In this document: one piece after another, positions 1 through 6,737 of the stretch
Layout of the letters: the number at the start of each line of letters is the position of its first letter
Position numbering within the stretch: position 1 is the first letter of the stretch
Assembly (NCBI GenBank): GCA_964639205.1
Contig: CAZXCG010000021.1
Coordinates: forward strand, 1-27,879
Length of the DNA: 27,879 bases
Reading direction: 5' to 3'
Origin: CAZXCG01 sp964639205
GTDB taxonomy: Bacteria; Bacillota; Clostridia; Oscillospirales; Acutalibacteraceae
The notes under the pieces: model-generated
Seen by the model: the letters and a program-made list of their open reading frames with translations, nothing else
Databases searched by the model: none
Told to the model about the DNA's origin: nothing
Made by a program: the position numbers and the translations under genes

Positions 1-108
1 GATAAAATTATTATATTATTTAATTTGGAGCTTTCCCGATTAAATAACGCTGTACATATAAATATTAGACGAAGTAGCCGGGAGCTTCACAGCAACCGGT
101 TATGGATA

Positions 109-195
109 ATACTCTGGAGAAGCCCTTTCAATGGGGTGCCGAAGGTGCAAGGGAAGCGTGTTGTTCCCGAATCTCTCAGGCAAAAGGACAGATAT
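109..195 (+). promoter_or_regulatory. Glycine riboswitch aptamer
   Basis: The sequence carries the conserved glycine-aptamer blocks in order: a GGAGA segment (about 116-120), GCCGAAGGTGCAA (about 138-150), a variable P3b hairpin, then TCTCTCAGGCAAAAGGACAGA (about 172-192). These match the glycine (gcvT-type) riboswitch family consensus. Only one full aptamer is visible; bases 1-108 show no second copy of the core. It lies upstream of an AGCS amino acid symporter, a known target class for glycine riboswitches, and is followed directly by an intrinsic terminator, so transcriptional control by glycine is the likely mode. Whether glycine turns the gene off or on cannot be read from the sequence alone. 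Confidence 0.92.
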
Positions 196-205
196 TTTGC
201 ATTAC

Positions 206-243
206 AAAGGAGTATTGCTTTTAAGCAGCTCCTTTATTTTTTT
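206..243 (+). terminator. Expression-platform terminator of the glycine riboswitch
   Basis: AAAGGAG (206-212) pairs with CTCCTTT (229-235), with a further inner stem TTGCTT/AAGCA. The hairpin is followed by ATTTTTTTAA, a typical intrinsic terminator. It starts 11-14 bases after the aptamer, as expected for a transcriptional expression platform. Its 5' arm can also pair with a perfect complement further downstream (252-262), described in the findings. Confidence 0.8.
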
Positions 244-326
244 AATATCGGAGCAATACTCCGGTTACAGCGTGTGCGCGGAGCGTCGGCTCCTCAGAGG
301 TTCAGCGGAAGATTTTGTAACTCCCC

Positions 327-388
327 CTGAAATTCCGGAACGGAACCCCCGCCTTAGAGGCGGGGGGGGGAACATCTTTGCCTAAGTT
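327..388 (+). repeat. Two-hairpin repeat, copy 1 (5' UTR of the symporter)
   Basis: This segment has a hairpin TTCCG-GAA-CGGAA (333-345), a second hairpin with arms CCCCCGCC and GGCGGGGG around TTAGA (346-366), and the tail ACATCTTTGCCTAAGTT. The same arrangement occurs in inverse orientation at 5550-5607. Both copies point the same way relative to the gene downstream of them. The tail ends just before the Shine-Dalgarno sequence AAGGGGG (391-397) of the symporter. It may be a dispersed repeat or a cis-acting RNA element. Confidence 0.7.
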
Positions 389-406
389 ATAAGGGGGAAT
401 AAAAAC

Positions 407-2029
407 ATGAAAAAGAAAGCTTTTATTTTTGCTTTGCTTCCTGTGCTTGCGTTAATGCTTACAGGATGCGAAGACGGAAAAAGCGTTACAGACGTTATTA
501 CCGATATAAATAACGCTGTTAACGACTTTGTTTGGGTCAAAATCGGTATAATCCTTCTTTTGGGAACCGGCATAATTATGACCTGCGTTACTAAATTCTT
601 CCAGGTTACTCATATCGGTCACTGGATGAAGAAAACGGTTGGCAGCCTTTTCAGTAAGAATGTATTCAACCACACCAAGGATCATTCCGCAATTTCACAG
701 TTCCAGGCGCTGTGTACCGCCCTTGCGGCAACCATAGGCGTAGGTAATATTGCCGGTGTTGCCGCAGCTATAGTATCGGGCGGACCCGGCGCGGTTTTTT
801 GGATGTGGGTCGCCGCGTTCTTCGGTATGATGACAAACTATTCGGAGAATGTTCTCGGGATTTATTACAGAAGGAAAAACGCCGCCGGCGAATGGTCCGG
901 CGGGGCTATGTATTATCTTAAGGACGGCTTAGGCTCAAAGAAGCACTGCAAGCATTTGGGCGCAATCCTTGCGGCTTTGTTCTCGGTATTTGCGCTTTTG
1001 GCGTCTTTCGGAATAGGCAATATGGGTCAGGTAAATAAGATTGTAGAAAACTTTGAGAGCGCCTTCTCTGTTCCTTCGCTTTCAAACTGGGAGCTTCTCG
1101 GCACAAATATGTACAGACTTATAATCGGTTTTGCAATTCTTGTTCTTGCGGCGATTATAATTATAGGCGGTATCAAGAGGATAGCTTCCTTTGCCGAAAA
1201 GATAGTTCCTTTTATGGTGGTTTTGTTTATTCTCGGCTCTCTTGTTGTAATCCTCGGCAACGCAGGTCAAATAGGCGCCGCGTTCGCCGCGATATTTAAG
1301 AGTGCCTTCCAAAGCAAAGCGGTCTGGGGAGGAACAGTCGGTTTTACAATTGCTCAGGTTATGACGTGGGGCTTTAAACGGGGTATTTTCTCCAACGAAG
1401 CGGGACTCGGCTCTTCGGTTATGGTTCATTCAAACTCTGACGTTAAAGAACCCGTGAGGCAGGGGCTTTGGGGCATTTTTGAGGTATTTGCGGACACAAT
1501 AGTGGTTTGCACAATGACCGCTCTTGTTATTCTTACCTCCGGCGTTATAGACCTTGAAACAGGCATTCTCGCTGACGGTACGGCAGGCGACGCTACTCTT
1601 GTTGCAAAGGCGTTTGACAGTATTTTCAGCTTCGGCGGAATTAACTGGGGCAGTATTTTCATTGCTATAGCAGTTTTGCTGTTCGCCTTCACCACAGTGC
1701 TCGGATGGTCGCATTACGGAACTAAGGCATGGGAGTATCTGTTCGGCACTAAGTCCACTATAATCTATAAGGTGATTTTTGTGCTTATGATTATGAGCGG
1801 CGCTATCCTTACATCATCGCTGGCATGGGATATTTCAGATACCTTTAACGGTCTTATGATGGTACCGAACCTTATAGGTGTGCTTGCCCTTTCACCGCTG
1901 GTATATAAGATTACTCAAAATTACATAGACAGAAATCTTAAGCATAAAAAAGGCATAAAGCCTATACTTTCCTACGATCCTAAAACTCAGGCTGAGCAGG
2001 AAGCGGCTTTGGCAAAAAATCCGGAATAA
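407..2029 (+). CDS. AGCS-family sodium:alanine/glycine symporter
   Basis: The 540-residue product is a polytopic membrane protein of the alanine/glycine:cation symporter (AGCS) family, which imports alanine or glycine with sodium. Family hallmarks are the segment around residues 95-125 (SQFQALCTALAATIGVGNIAG) and GIFSNEAGLGSS near residue 326-337. The start at 407 has SD AAGGGGG nine bases upstream. The upstream glycine riboswitch suggests that glycine is a physiological substrate, which is inference from regulation. Unusually, the first 21 residues look like a lipoprotein signal ending in the lipobox LTGC (Cys21), placed ahead of the usual AGCS N-terminus (NDFVWVKIGIILLLGTGI). The family assignment is firm and the exact substrate is not. 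Confidence 0.93.
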   Translation: MKKKAFIFALLPVLALMLTGCEDGKSVTDVITDINNAVNDFVWVKIGIILLLGTGIIMTCVTKFFQVTHIGHWMKKTVGSLFSKNVFNHTKDHSAISQFQALCTALAATIGVGNIAGVAAAIVSGGPGAVFWMWVAAFFGMMTNYSENVLGIYYRRKNAAGEWSGGAMYYLKDGLGSKKHCKHLGAILAALFSVFALLASFGIGNMGQVNKIVENFESAFSVPSLSNWELLGTNMYRLIIGFAILVLAAIIIIGGIKRIASFAEKIVPFMVVLFILGSLVVILGNAGQIGAAFAAIFKSAFQSKAVWGGTVGFTIAQVMTWGFKRGIFSNEAGLGSSVMVHSNSDVKEPVRQGLWGIFEVFADTIVVCTMTALVILTSGVIDLETGILADGTAGDATLVAKAFDSIFSFGGINWGSIFIAIAVLLFAFTTVLGWSHYGTKAWEYLFGTKSTIIYKVIFVLMIMSGAILTSSLAWDISDTFNGLMMVPNLIGVLALSPLVYKITQNYIDRNLKHKKGIKPILSYDPKTQAEQEAALAKNPE

Positions 2030-2044
2030 TTTTTCCGCCTGAAT

Positions 2045-2068
2045 CGAGTGCACGTAAGCGCTCGGTTT
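2045..2068 (+). terminator. Possible hairpin terminator of the symporter gene
   Basis: CGAGTGC (2045-2051) pairs with GCGCTCG (2058-2064) around ACGTAA, including one G-U pair, and is followed by GTTTAT. It lies 15 bases after the symporter stop codon. The T tract is weak, so the stronger hairpin at 2120-2154 may do most of the work. Confidence 0.4.
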
Positions 2069-2116
2069 ATCCTGTAACAAATATCGGCATTTTTCATTTT
2101 ATCCGTGCTTTTGCCG

Positions 2117-2156
2117 AAAAAAGCAGAGTCATCCCGTAAAGATGATTCTGCTTTGT
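2117..2156. terminator. Bidirectional terminator between the symporter gene and ilvD
   Basis: A 14-bp stem AAAGCAGAGTCATC / GATGATTCTGCTTT (2120-2133 with 2141-2154, one G-U pair) encloses the loop CCGTAAA. Read on the minus strand it is followed by six T, so it is a good terminator for ilvD, which ends at 2215. Read on the plus strand the tail is only GTTTGT, so it would be weaker for the convergent symporter gene. Confidence 0.8.
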
Positions 2157-2214
2157 TTGTCTCAGAGGATTTACTTGTCATAAAACCCTTTTGCCGAGCT
2201 TATTTTGGAGGCAA

Positions 2215-3867
2215 TCAGCCGAATACGGCGCCATGCGAAGCGTCGGTTACCAAAGCGGCGTAACGCTTGATATATCCGGTAAGCTCCTTGTTTATTGGGG
2301 TAAAATCAGCGCGGCGCGCCTCAATTTCCGCAGCGTCAACATTAAGAGTAAGCTTGCCGTTGGGAATGTCAACCGTTATGCTGTCGCCGTCCTTAATCAA
2401 CGCAATGGTACCGCCGTTTACAGCTTCCGGAGTAACATGACCGATAGCCGCACCCTGTGTTGCGCCGCTGAAGCGCCCGTCGGTAATAAGGGCTACGTCT
2501 TTGCCCAGACCCATCCCCACAAGAGCTGAGGTAGGAGCAAGCATTTCGCGCATTCCGGGACCGCCTTTGGGGCCTTCGTACCGTATAACTACTACATCAC
2601 CCTTTTTAATCTTGCCGCCGAGGATAGCGTCGGAAGCGTCCTCCTCGCAGTTAAAGCACCTTGCAGGACCGGTATGCTGCATCATTTCGGCAGCCACGGC
2701 GCCTTGCTTTACTACCGCTCCCTCGGGAGCAATATTACCGCGGAGAACCGCAATACCGCCGTCCGGACGGAGAGGATTTTCCACAGTATGCAGGCATTGA
2801 CCGTCGGCGTCCGGAGCGTTTGAAATACGCTCGCTTACCTTTCCGCTTACAGTCAGCGCGTCGGTATGTATCATACCGTGCTTTGCAAGTTCCTTAATAA
2901 CAGACTGAATACCGCCGACCTCATCAAGATCTGTGATAAATATTTTACCGGCCGGATTGAGCTTGCAAATTTGCGGCGTAACCTTGCTTATCTGTTCAAC
3001 GGTGTCCAGGGTTACGTCCACGCCGGCTTCGTTTGCAATTGCCAGCAGATGGAGAACAGAGTTTGTGCTGCATCCGAGAGCCATTTCACAGCGGAGAGCA
3101 TTTTCAAACGCGTCCTTTGTAAGAATATCGAGCGGACGGATATTTTCTTCCAAAAGCTTCATAACTCGTTCGCCCGCGTCTTTGGCAAGTCTTCTGCGCG
3201 ACGCCATAACCGCAGGGTGCGTGCCGTTGCCGGGCAGGGCAAGACCTATCGCCTCGGTAAGACAGTTCATGGAGTTGGCGGTGTACATACCGGAGCATGA
3301 ACCGCAGGTGGGGCAACACTGTTCTTCAAGACGGTGAAGCTCGTCCTCCGTAATCTGACCGGAAGCACAGCTGCCGACTGCCTCGAACATTTCGGAAAGT
3401 CCGTACCTTACTCCGTTGCGGTTGCCCGGAAGCATAGGACCGCCGCTGACAAAAATGCACGGCAGATTAAGCCGACAGGCGGCAAGGAGCATTCCGGGAA
3501 CTATTTTATCGCAGTTGGGGATAAATACAATTGCGTCGAGCGGATGCGCGGTCAGCATAATTTCAATCGAGTCGGCAATGAGTTCTCGGGAGCAAAGCGA
3601 ATATTTCATTCCCAAATGGTTCATAGCCAATCCGTCGCAAACGCCGATAGTAGAAAACTCAAACGGCACGCCGCCGGCATTGCGGATTCCGGCTTTTACG
3701 CAGTCGGAAATTTCATCCAAATGCTTATGCCCGGGGATATAGTCGCTTTTTGCGTTGACAACCGCTACAAACGGGCGCTCCATTTCGCTTTCGGTAATTC
3801 CCATTGCCATAAGCAGGGAACGGTGCGGGGCGCGCGTTACGCCCTTTTTCATTAAATCGCTTCTCAT
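2215..3867 (-). CDS. ilvD: Dihydroxy-acid dehydratase
   Basis: IlvD dehydrates 2,3-dihydroxy-isovalerate and 2,3-dihydroxy-3-methylvalerate to the 2-keto acids of valine, leucine and isoleucine synthesis, using an iron-sulfur cluster in the cytoplasm. The 550-residue length is normal for the family. Visible motifs are CDGLAMNHLGM, FIPNCDKIVPGML with the cluster cysteine near residue 119, CCPTCGSCSGMYTANSMNC near 184-204 with further cluster cysteines, and the C-terminal GRFSGATQGAAIGHV segment. I chose the ATG at 3867 because AAAGGTG lies six bases upstream; an in-frame GTG at 3876 falls inside that SD sequence. The gene stands alone, with its own promoter (4012-4040) and a leader of about 138 bases. 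No other branched-chain gene is nearby. Confidence 0.96.
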   Translation of the reverse strand: MRSDLMKKGVTRAPHRSLLMAMGITESEMERPFVAVVNAKSDYIPGHKHLDEISDCVKAGIRNAGGVPFEFSTIGVCDGLAMNHLGMKYSLCSRELIADSIEIMLTAHPLDAIVFIPNCDKIVPGMLLAACRLNLPCIFVSGGPMLPGNRNGVRYGLSEMFEAVGSCASGQITEDELHRLEEQCCPTCGSCSGMYTANSMNCLTEAIGLALPGNGTHPAVMASRRRLAKDAGERVMKLLEENIRPLDILTKDAFENALRCEMALGCSTNSVLHLLAIANEAGVDVTLDTVEQISKVTPQICKLNPAGKIFITDLDEVGGIQSVIKELAKHGMIHTDALTVSGKVSERISNAPDADGQCLHTVENPLRPDGGIAVLRGNIAPEGAVVKQGAVAAEMMQHTGPARCFNCEEDASDAILGGKIKKGDVVVIRYEGPKGGPGMREMLAPTSALVGMGLGKDVALITDGRFSGATQGAAIGHVTPEAVNGGTIALIKDGDSITVDIPNGKLTLNVDAAEIEARRADFTPINKELTGYIKRYAALVTDASHGAVFG

Positions 3868-3894
3868 AATAATCACCTTTTTACATAATTTTTC

Positions 3895-3922
3895 AAAAAA
3901 AGCGGCGCCGCAGGGCTGCCGC
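3895..3922 (-). terminator. Terminator-like hairpin in the ilvD leader (possible attenuator)
   Basis: On the minus strand GCGGC pairs with GCCGC (3918-3922 with 3902-3906) and is followed by seven T (3901-3895). It lies downstream of the ilvD promoter and about 28 bases before the ilvD start codon, where an attenuator would sit. No T-box consensus and no leader peptide rich in Leu, Val or Ile was seen in the leader, so the signal it might respond to is unknown. Confidence 0.5.
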
Positions 3923-4011
3923 CTTATGTCTTTCGGTTTTGTCAGCCAGACATTATGTATGCTGAGGGCAGACGGTCCGTAATTGAGCTTGACTTCTGCG
4001 CTTTGGGTTAT

Positions 4012-4040
4012 ATCTTACTACAACAAGGCAAAATAGTCAA
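4012..4040 (-). promoter_or_regulatory. Sigma-A-type promoter for ilvD
   Basis: On the minus strand, TTGACT (4040-4035) and TAAGAT (4017-4012) are separated by exactly 17 bases. Transcription would begin near 4005, giving a leader of roughly 138 nucleotides before the ilvD start. The region 3868-4140 holds no gene, only this promoter and the hairpin at 3902-3922. Confidence 0.65.
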
Positions 4041-4140
4041 TACAGGCAGACAAAAAAGACGGAATTACTCTTGCGGGGCAGTGAAAGAATATATGCCTGC
4101 GTTGCCTGCAAGTCCGCCGGTTTTTACTGTGAGTCATGCT

Positions 4141-4719
4141 TTACTTCATTGCCTCATAAACAGATTTTTCGCAGGAGCGCATGGCAAGGATTGTTCTTTC
4201 CAGCAGAGTGTCCAGCTCCCAGCCGAGGTTCGCCGCCCCTTGCGCGATAACCTCCCTGGAACAACCTGCGGCAAAGCGCTTGTCCTTGAATTTCTTTTTC
4301 AGGCTCTTCAGCTCCATATCCTGCACGCTTTTTGACGGACGCATAAGAGCAGTTGACCAAATCAATCCCGTCAGTTCGTCGGCGGCAAACAGAACCTTTT
4401 CCATTTCGTGTTCCGGCTTCACATCGCAGCAGATTCCGCAGCCGTGGGAGCAGACAGCGTGAATCATATCTTCGCCCGCGCCGGCAGCGCGAAGAAGCTC
4501 CGGCGCTTTTTTACAGTGTTCTTCCGGGTACAGTTCAAAGTCTATATCATGCAGCAGACCGACCTGCCCCCAAAACTCCTCGTCCTCGCCGTAGCCGAGT
4601 TCGTTTGCATACCAGCGCATAACCCCCTCTACAGTCAGAGCGTGCTGAATGTGAAACGGCTCCTTGTTATATTTTTTCAGGAGCTCCAGCGCTTCTTCTC
4701 TTGTGAGCTTACTGATCAT
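4141..4719 (-). CDS. HD-domain metal-dependent phosphohydrolase-like protein
   Basis: This 192-residue protein belongs to the HD superfamily of metal-dependent phosphohydrolases. It has the H...HD...D ligand pattern: His26 (FHIQHALTV), His57-Asp58 (GLLHDIDFELYP) and Asp114 (AADELTGLIW). A Cys/His-rich stretch SHGCGICCD (91-99) sits between them. Proteins of this compact form are common in clostridia and generally lack an assigned substrate; I cannot name one. SD AGAGGT precedes the ATG. It lies 45 bases downstream of the peptidase C26-type gene on the same strand, so the two are probably co-transcribed. No clear terminator follows it before the ilvD promoter. Confidence 0.8.
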   Translation of the reverse strand: MISKLTREEALELLKKYNKEPFHIQHALTVEGVMRWYANELGYGEDEEFWGQVGLLHDIDFELYPEEHCKKAPELLRAAGAGEDMIHAVCSHGCGICCDVKPEHEMEKVLFAADELTGLIWSTALMRPSKSVQDMELKSLKKKFKDKRFAAGCSREVIAQGAANLGWELDTLLERTILAMRSCEKSVYEAMK

Positions 4720-4764
4720 AAAATATACCTCTTTTCTGTCAGAACTTGAAAACGCGTCCGCTCT

Positions 4765-5463
4765 TCAAATTGAAGCTGCAAAAGCATTCACGATTTTTCT
4801 GCTGTTTTCATCTGTAATATAGGAAAATTCCGGGTGCCATTGCACACCCAAGATAAATTTTCTGTCCGGCATATAAATTGCTTCCGTCAAGCCGTCCTCC
4901 GAAATCGCCGCGGCTTCAAAAGCATCGGCTTTTTCCTTTATTGCCTGATGATGATAGCTGTTTACTCCGATATTTTCTTTTCCGATAATATCATACAGCA
5001 AGGAACCTTTTTGTATGCTGACCCGATGCGCCGCTCTGTCATACGGCGGCTCCATATGGTGATTGATACCGCTTTTTCGTTCAGTTTCCAAATCCTGATA
5101 TAAATTGCCGCCGTAACAGGCGTTCATAAGCTGTATACCCCTGCAAATGCCGAGAACCGGTTTATCTTGCTGCACGGCTTTCTTCAAAACATAGGAGTCC
5201 ATTGTGTCACGAATTACGCAGCACTCGCCGCATCCGGGCTTTTTCTCTTCACGGTAAAAAGAGGGCGATACATCGTGTCCGCCCGTCAGCAGGAAACCTC
5301 CGCAGCTATCGAGAAAATAATCCAGCTCCTCCGTTTCATCCGTGAGCGGGAGCATCAGCGGAATCGCATTTTCCGCTTCAAGCATTTTCATATATCCGGG
5401 CAGCATCCAATAGCTTTCCAGTCTGTCGTCGTAAAGCGGCATAACGCCGATTATCTTTTTCAC
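4765..5463 (-). CDS. Gamma-glutamyl-gamma-aminobutyrate hydrolase family protein (peptidase C26)
   Basis: The 232-residue product is a class-I glutamine-amidotransferase-like hydrolase of the PuuD/peptidase C26 family, whose members cleave gamma-glutamyl amide bonds. The triad is visible: nucleophile Cys107 in GICRGIQLMN, and His210 with Glu212 in GVQWHPEFSY. The oxyanion-region motif LLTGGHDVSP (59-68) is also present. The start is GTG at 5463 with GGGAGG five to six bases upstream. It is the first gene of a probable pair with the HD-domain gene. No putrescine-pathway genes are nearby, so a role in polyamine breakdown is not supported by context; a general gamma-glutamyl peptide or amide hydrolase is equally possible. 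Confidence 0.88.
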   Translation of the reverse strand: MKKIIGVMPLYDDRLESYWMLPGYMKMLEAENAIPLMLPLTDETEELDYFLDSCGGFLLTGGHDVSPSFYREEKKPGCGECCVIRDTMDSYVLKKAVQQDKPVLGICRGIQLMNACYGGNLYQDLETERKSGINHHMEPPYDRAAHRVSIQKGSLLYDIIGKENIGVNSYHHQAIKEKADAFEAAAISEDGLTEAIYMPDRKFILGVQWHPEFSYITDENSRKIVNAFAASI

Positions 5464-5498
5464 AGAATCCTCCCGTAAGTTTTTATTGCCTGAGCGCT

Positions 5499-5745
5499 GG
5501 CATCCCCGCCTTTGTACCGGCGGGCTTTGCTTCAGAATTTAGCGGGAGTTTAACTTAGGCAAAGATGTCCCCACCTCTAAGGAGGCGGATTCCGTTTTCG
5601 GAATCAGTGGGCGATACAATCCCCCATTGATTTCTCAGGCAGCTAACGCTGCCATTTGCCACGTTGAATGATTGGGCAAAGCCCTTATTGAATTTCCCGC
5701 CAAAGCCCCGAGAAGCTAACGCTCCCCGGCGGCTGTAGATGTATA
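5499..5745. repeat. Cluster of palindromic intergenic repeats
   Basis: The 504-base stretch between the peptidase C26 gene and the rubredoxin gene has no credible ORF but is rich in hairpins: CCCGCC/GGCGGG (about 5500-5524), GATTCCG-TTTT-CGGAATC (5588-5605), GGCAGC-TAAC-GCTGCC (about 5638-5652) and GGGC-AAA-GCCC (about 5674-5683). AGCTAACGCT occurs twice, at 5641-5650 and 5714-5723, each time in a hairpin loop region. This is typical of dispersed palindromic intergenic repeats of clostridial genomes. No transposase or clear terminal repeats were found. Confidence 0.65.
5550..5607 (-). repeat. Two-hairpin repeat, copy 2 (upstream of the peptidase C26 gene)
   Basis: Read on the minus strand this has GATTCCG-AAAA-CGGAATC, then a hairpin CCGCCTC-CTTA-GAGGTGG, then ACATCTTTGCCTAAGTT. 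It matches the copy at 327-388 in order, in loop sequence and in the identical 17-base tail, while the stem bases differ but still pair. It lies about 87 bases upstream of the GTG start of the peptidase C26-type gene and in the same orientation as that gene. Confidence 0.7.
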
Positions 5746-5815
5746 TATTAAAAATGCCTCATTGTCGGAAAAGCGCAAAAACAGATGGAATTACCGTTTG
5801 AGCGGCTGACAAAAT

Positions 5816-5853
5816 CAGAGGTGCGGCAGTACTCCGGACTGTCGCACCTTCTG
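5816..5853. terminator. Strong intergenic hairpin, possibly a bidirectional terminator
   Basis: AGGTGCGGCAGT (5819-5830) pairs with ACTGTCGCACCT (5838-5849) through 12 bp including one G-U pair, with loop ACTCCGG and a short CAG/CTG extension. The flanks are only modestly T-rich on either strand (CTGTTTTG on plus, CTGATTTTG on minus). It could end rubredoxin transcripts on the minus strand or belong to the neighbouring repeat cluster. Confidence 0.5.
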
Positions 5854-5891
5854 TTTTGCGCAGCTCTAATTTTTCGGCCTTTTCCGCCGGA

Positions 5892-5910
5892 TAAAAACCC
5901 GGAGTACCGG
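5892..5910 (-). terminator. Possible terminator of the rubredoxin gene
   Basis: On the minus strand a short CCGG-TACT-CCGG hairpin (5910-5899) is followed by GTTTTTA. It lies about 58 bases after the rubredoxin stop codon. The four-bp stem is weak, so this call is tentative. Confidence 0.35.
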
Positions 5911-5967
5911 TGAAAAAAAGCAAAAATACGGATTGCAAAGCTTAAAGCAAAATTCCCGCAACGGTTA

Positions 5968-6126
5968 TTATGCTTCGCTGAAGCTGTCTTTACCCACTCC
6001 GCAAAGCGGACAAACAAAATCGTCGGGAAGATCCTCGAATTTGGTGCCGGGAGCAATTCCGTTATCGGGATCCCCCAATGCTTCATCGTATTCCCAACCG
6101 CAAACGTCACATACGTACTTTTTCAT
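5968..6126 (-). CDS. Rubredoxin
   Basis: This 52-residue gene encodes a complete rubredoxin, a small cytoplasmic electron carrier with one iron bound by four cysteines. Both knuckles are present: YVCDVCGWEYDE (Cys6, Cys9) and FVCPLCGVGKDSF (Cys39, Cys42), with the usual GDPDNGIAPGTKFEDLPDDF between them. The ATG at 6126 has SD GGAGGTGA six bases upstream. It lies 43 bases downstream of rubrerythrin on the same strand. Rubredoxin is the usual electron donor to rubrerythrin in anaerobes, so the pair forms a peroxide-reducing module. It is short enough to be missed by gene callers with a length cut-off. Confidence 0.96.
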   Translation of the reverse strand: MKKYVCDVCGWEYDEALGDPDNGIAPGTKFEDLPDDFVCPLCGVGKDSFSEA

Positions 6127-6169
6127 TGCCGTTCACCTCCGATTTAAATTTCAGGTACTTGCGGATAAA

Positions 6170-6703
6170 TCAATAATTTTCGGCTTTAATTTTGAAATAT
6201 GCCTGAGGGTGCAAGCAAACGGGACAAACCTTCGGAGCCTCCTGAGAAATTACGATATGCCCGCAGTTTGAACATTCCCAAATAACCGTGCTGCCTTTTT
6301 TGAAAACCTCACCGGTTTCAACATTTTTAAGCAGGGCTCTGTAACGCTCTTCATGCATTTTTTCAATTGCGCCCACGCCCTCAAATTGCTTGGCAAGCTC
6401 GTCAAAGCCTTCTTCTTTTGCTTCTTTGGCAAAGGTTGCGTACATATCTGTCCACTCGTAGTTTTCGCCGTCTGCCGCAGCGGCTAAGTTTTCGGGTGTA
6501 GAACCGATCCCGTTAAGGTGCTTGAACCAAAGCTTTGCATGCTCTTTTTCGTTTTCGGCTGTTTCTAAAAACAGCTTTGCAATTTGTTCATAGCCCTCTT
6601 TTTTTGCCTTGGACGCAAAGTATGTGTACTTGTTGCGTGCCATAGATTCACCGGCAAATGCCGCCTGCAGATTCGCCTCTGTTTTTGAACCCTTTAAATC
6701 CAT
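6170..6703 (-). CDS. rbr: Rubrerythrin
   Basis: Rubrerythrin is a diiron peroxidase that reduces hydrogen peroxide to water in the cytoplasm of anaerobes. The 177 residues comprise a four-helix diiron domain and a C-terminal rubredoxin-like domain. Visible ligands are Glu19 (AFAGESMARNKY), the first ExxH (Glu52-His55), the second ExxH (Glu114-His117), and the FeCys4 cysteines CSNCGH (144, 147) and CPVC (160, 163). SD AAAGGAG precedes the ATG. The gene follows rnmV by 34 bases and precedes rubredoxin by 43 bases, suggesting co-transcription with at least rubredoxin. No PerR-like operator was recognised in the short upstream gap. Confidence 0.96.
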   Translation of the reverse strand: MDLKGSKTEANLQAAFAGESMARNKYTYFASKAKKEGYEQIAKLFLETAENEKEHAKLWFKHLNGIGSTPENLAAAADGENYEWTDMYATFAKEAKEEGFDELAKQFEGVGAIEKMHEERYRALLKNVETGEVFKKGSTVIWECSNCGHIVISQEAPKVCPVCLHPQAYFKIKAENY

Positions 6704-6737
6704 TAAAATACACTCCTTTCAAATATTAAAACAGTAA

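Noticed and set aside
1..108. A second glycine aptamer upstream of the first
   Set aside because: The conserved GCCGAAGG and CAGGCAAAAGGACAGA blocks are absent, so a tandem riboswitch is not supported.
3334..3855. A 173-codon open frame antisense to ilvD
   Set aside because: It overlaps the conserved cluster-binding region of ilvD and shows no domain.
3868..4140. T-box riboswitch for ilvD
   Set aside because: The conserved T-box sequence (AGGGTGGNACCGCG type) was not found on the minus strand, and no specifier arrangement is evident.
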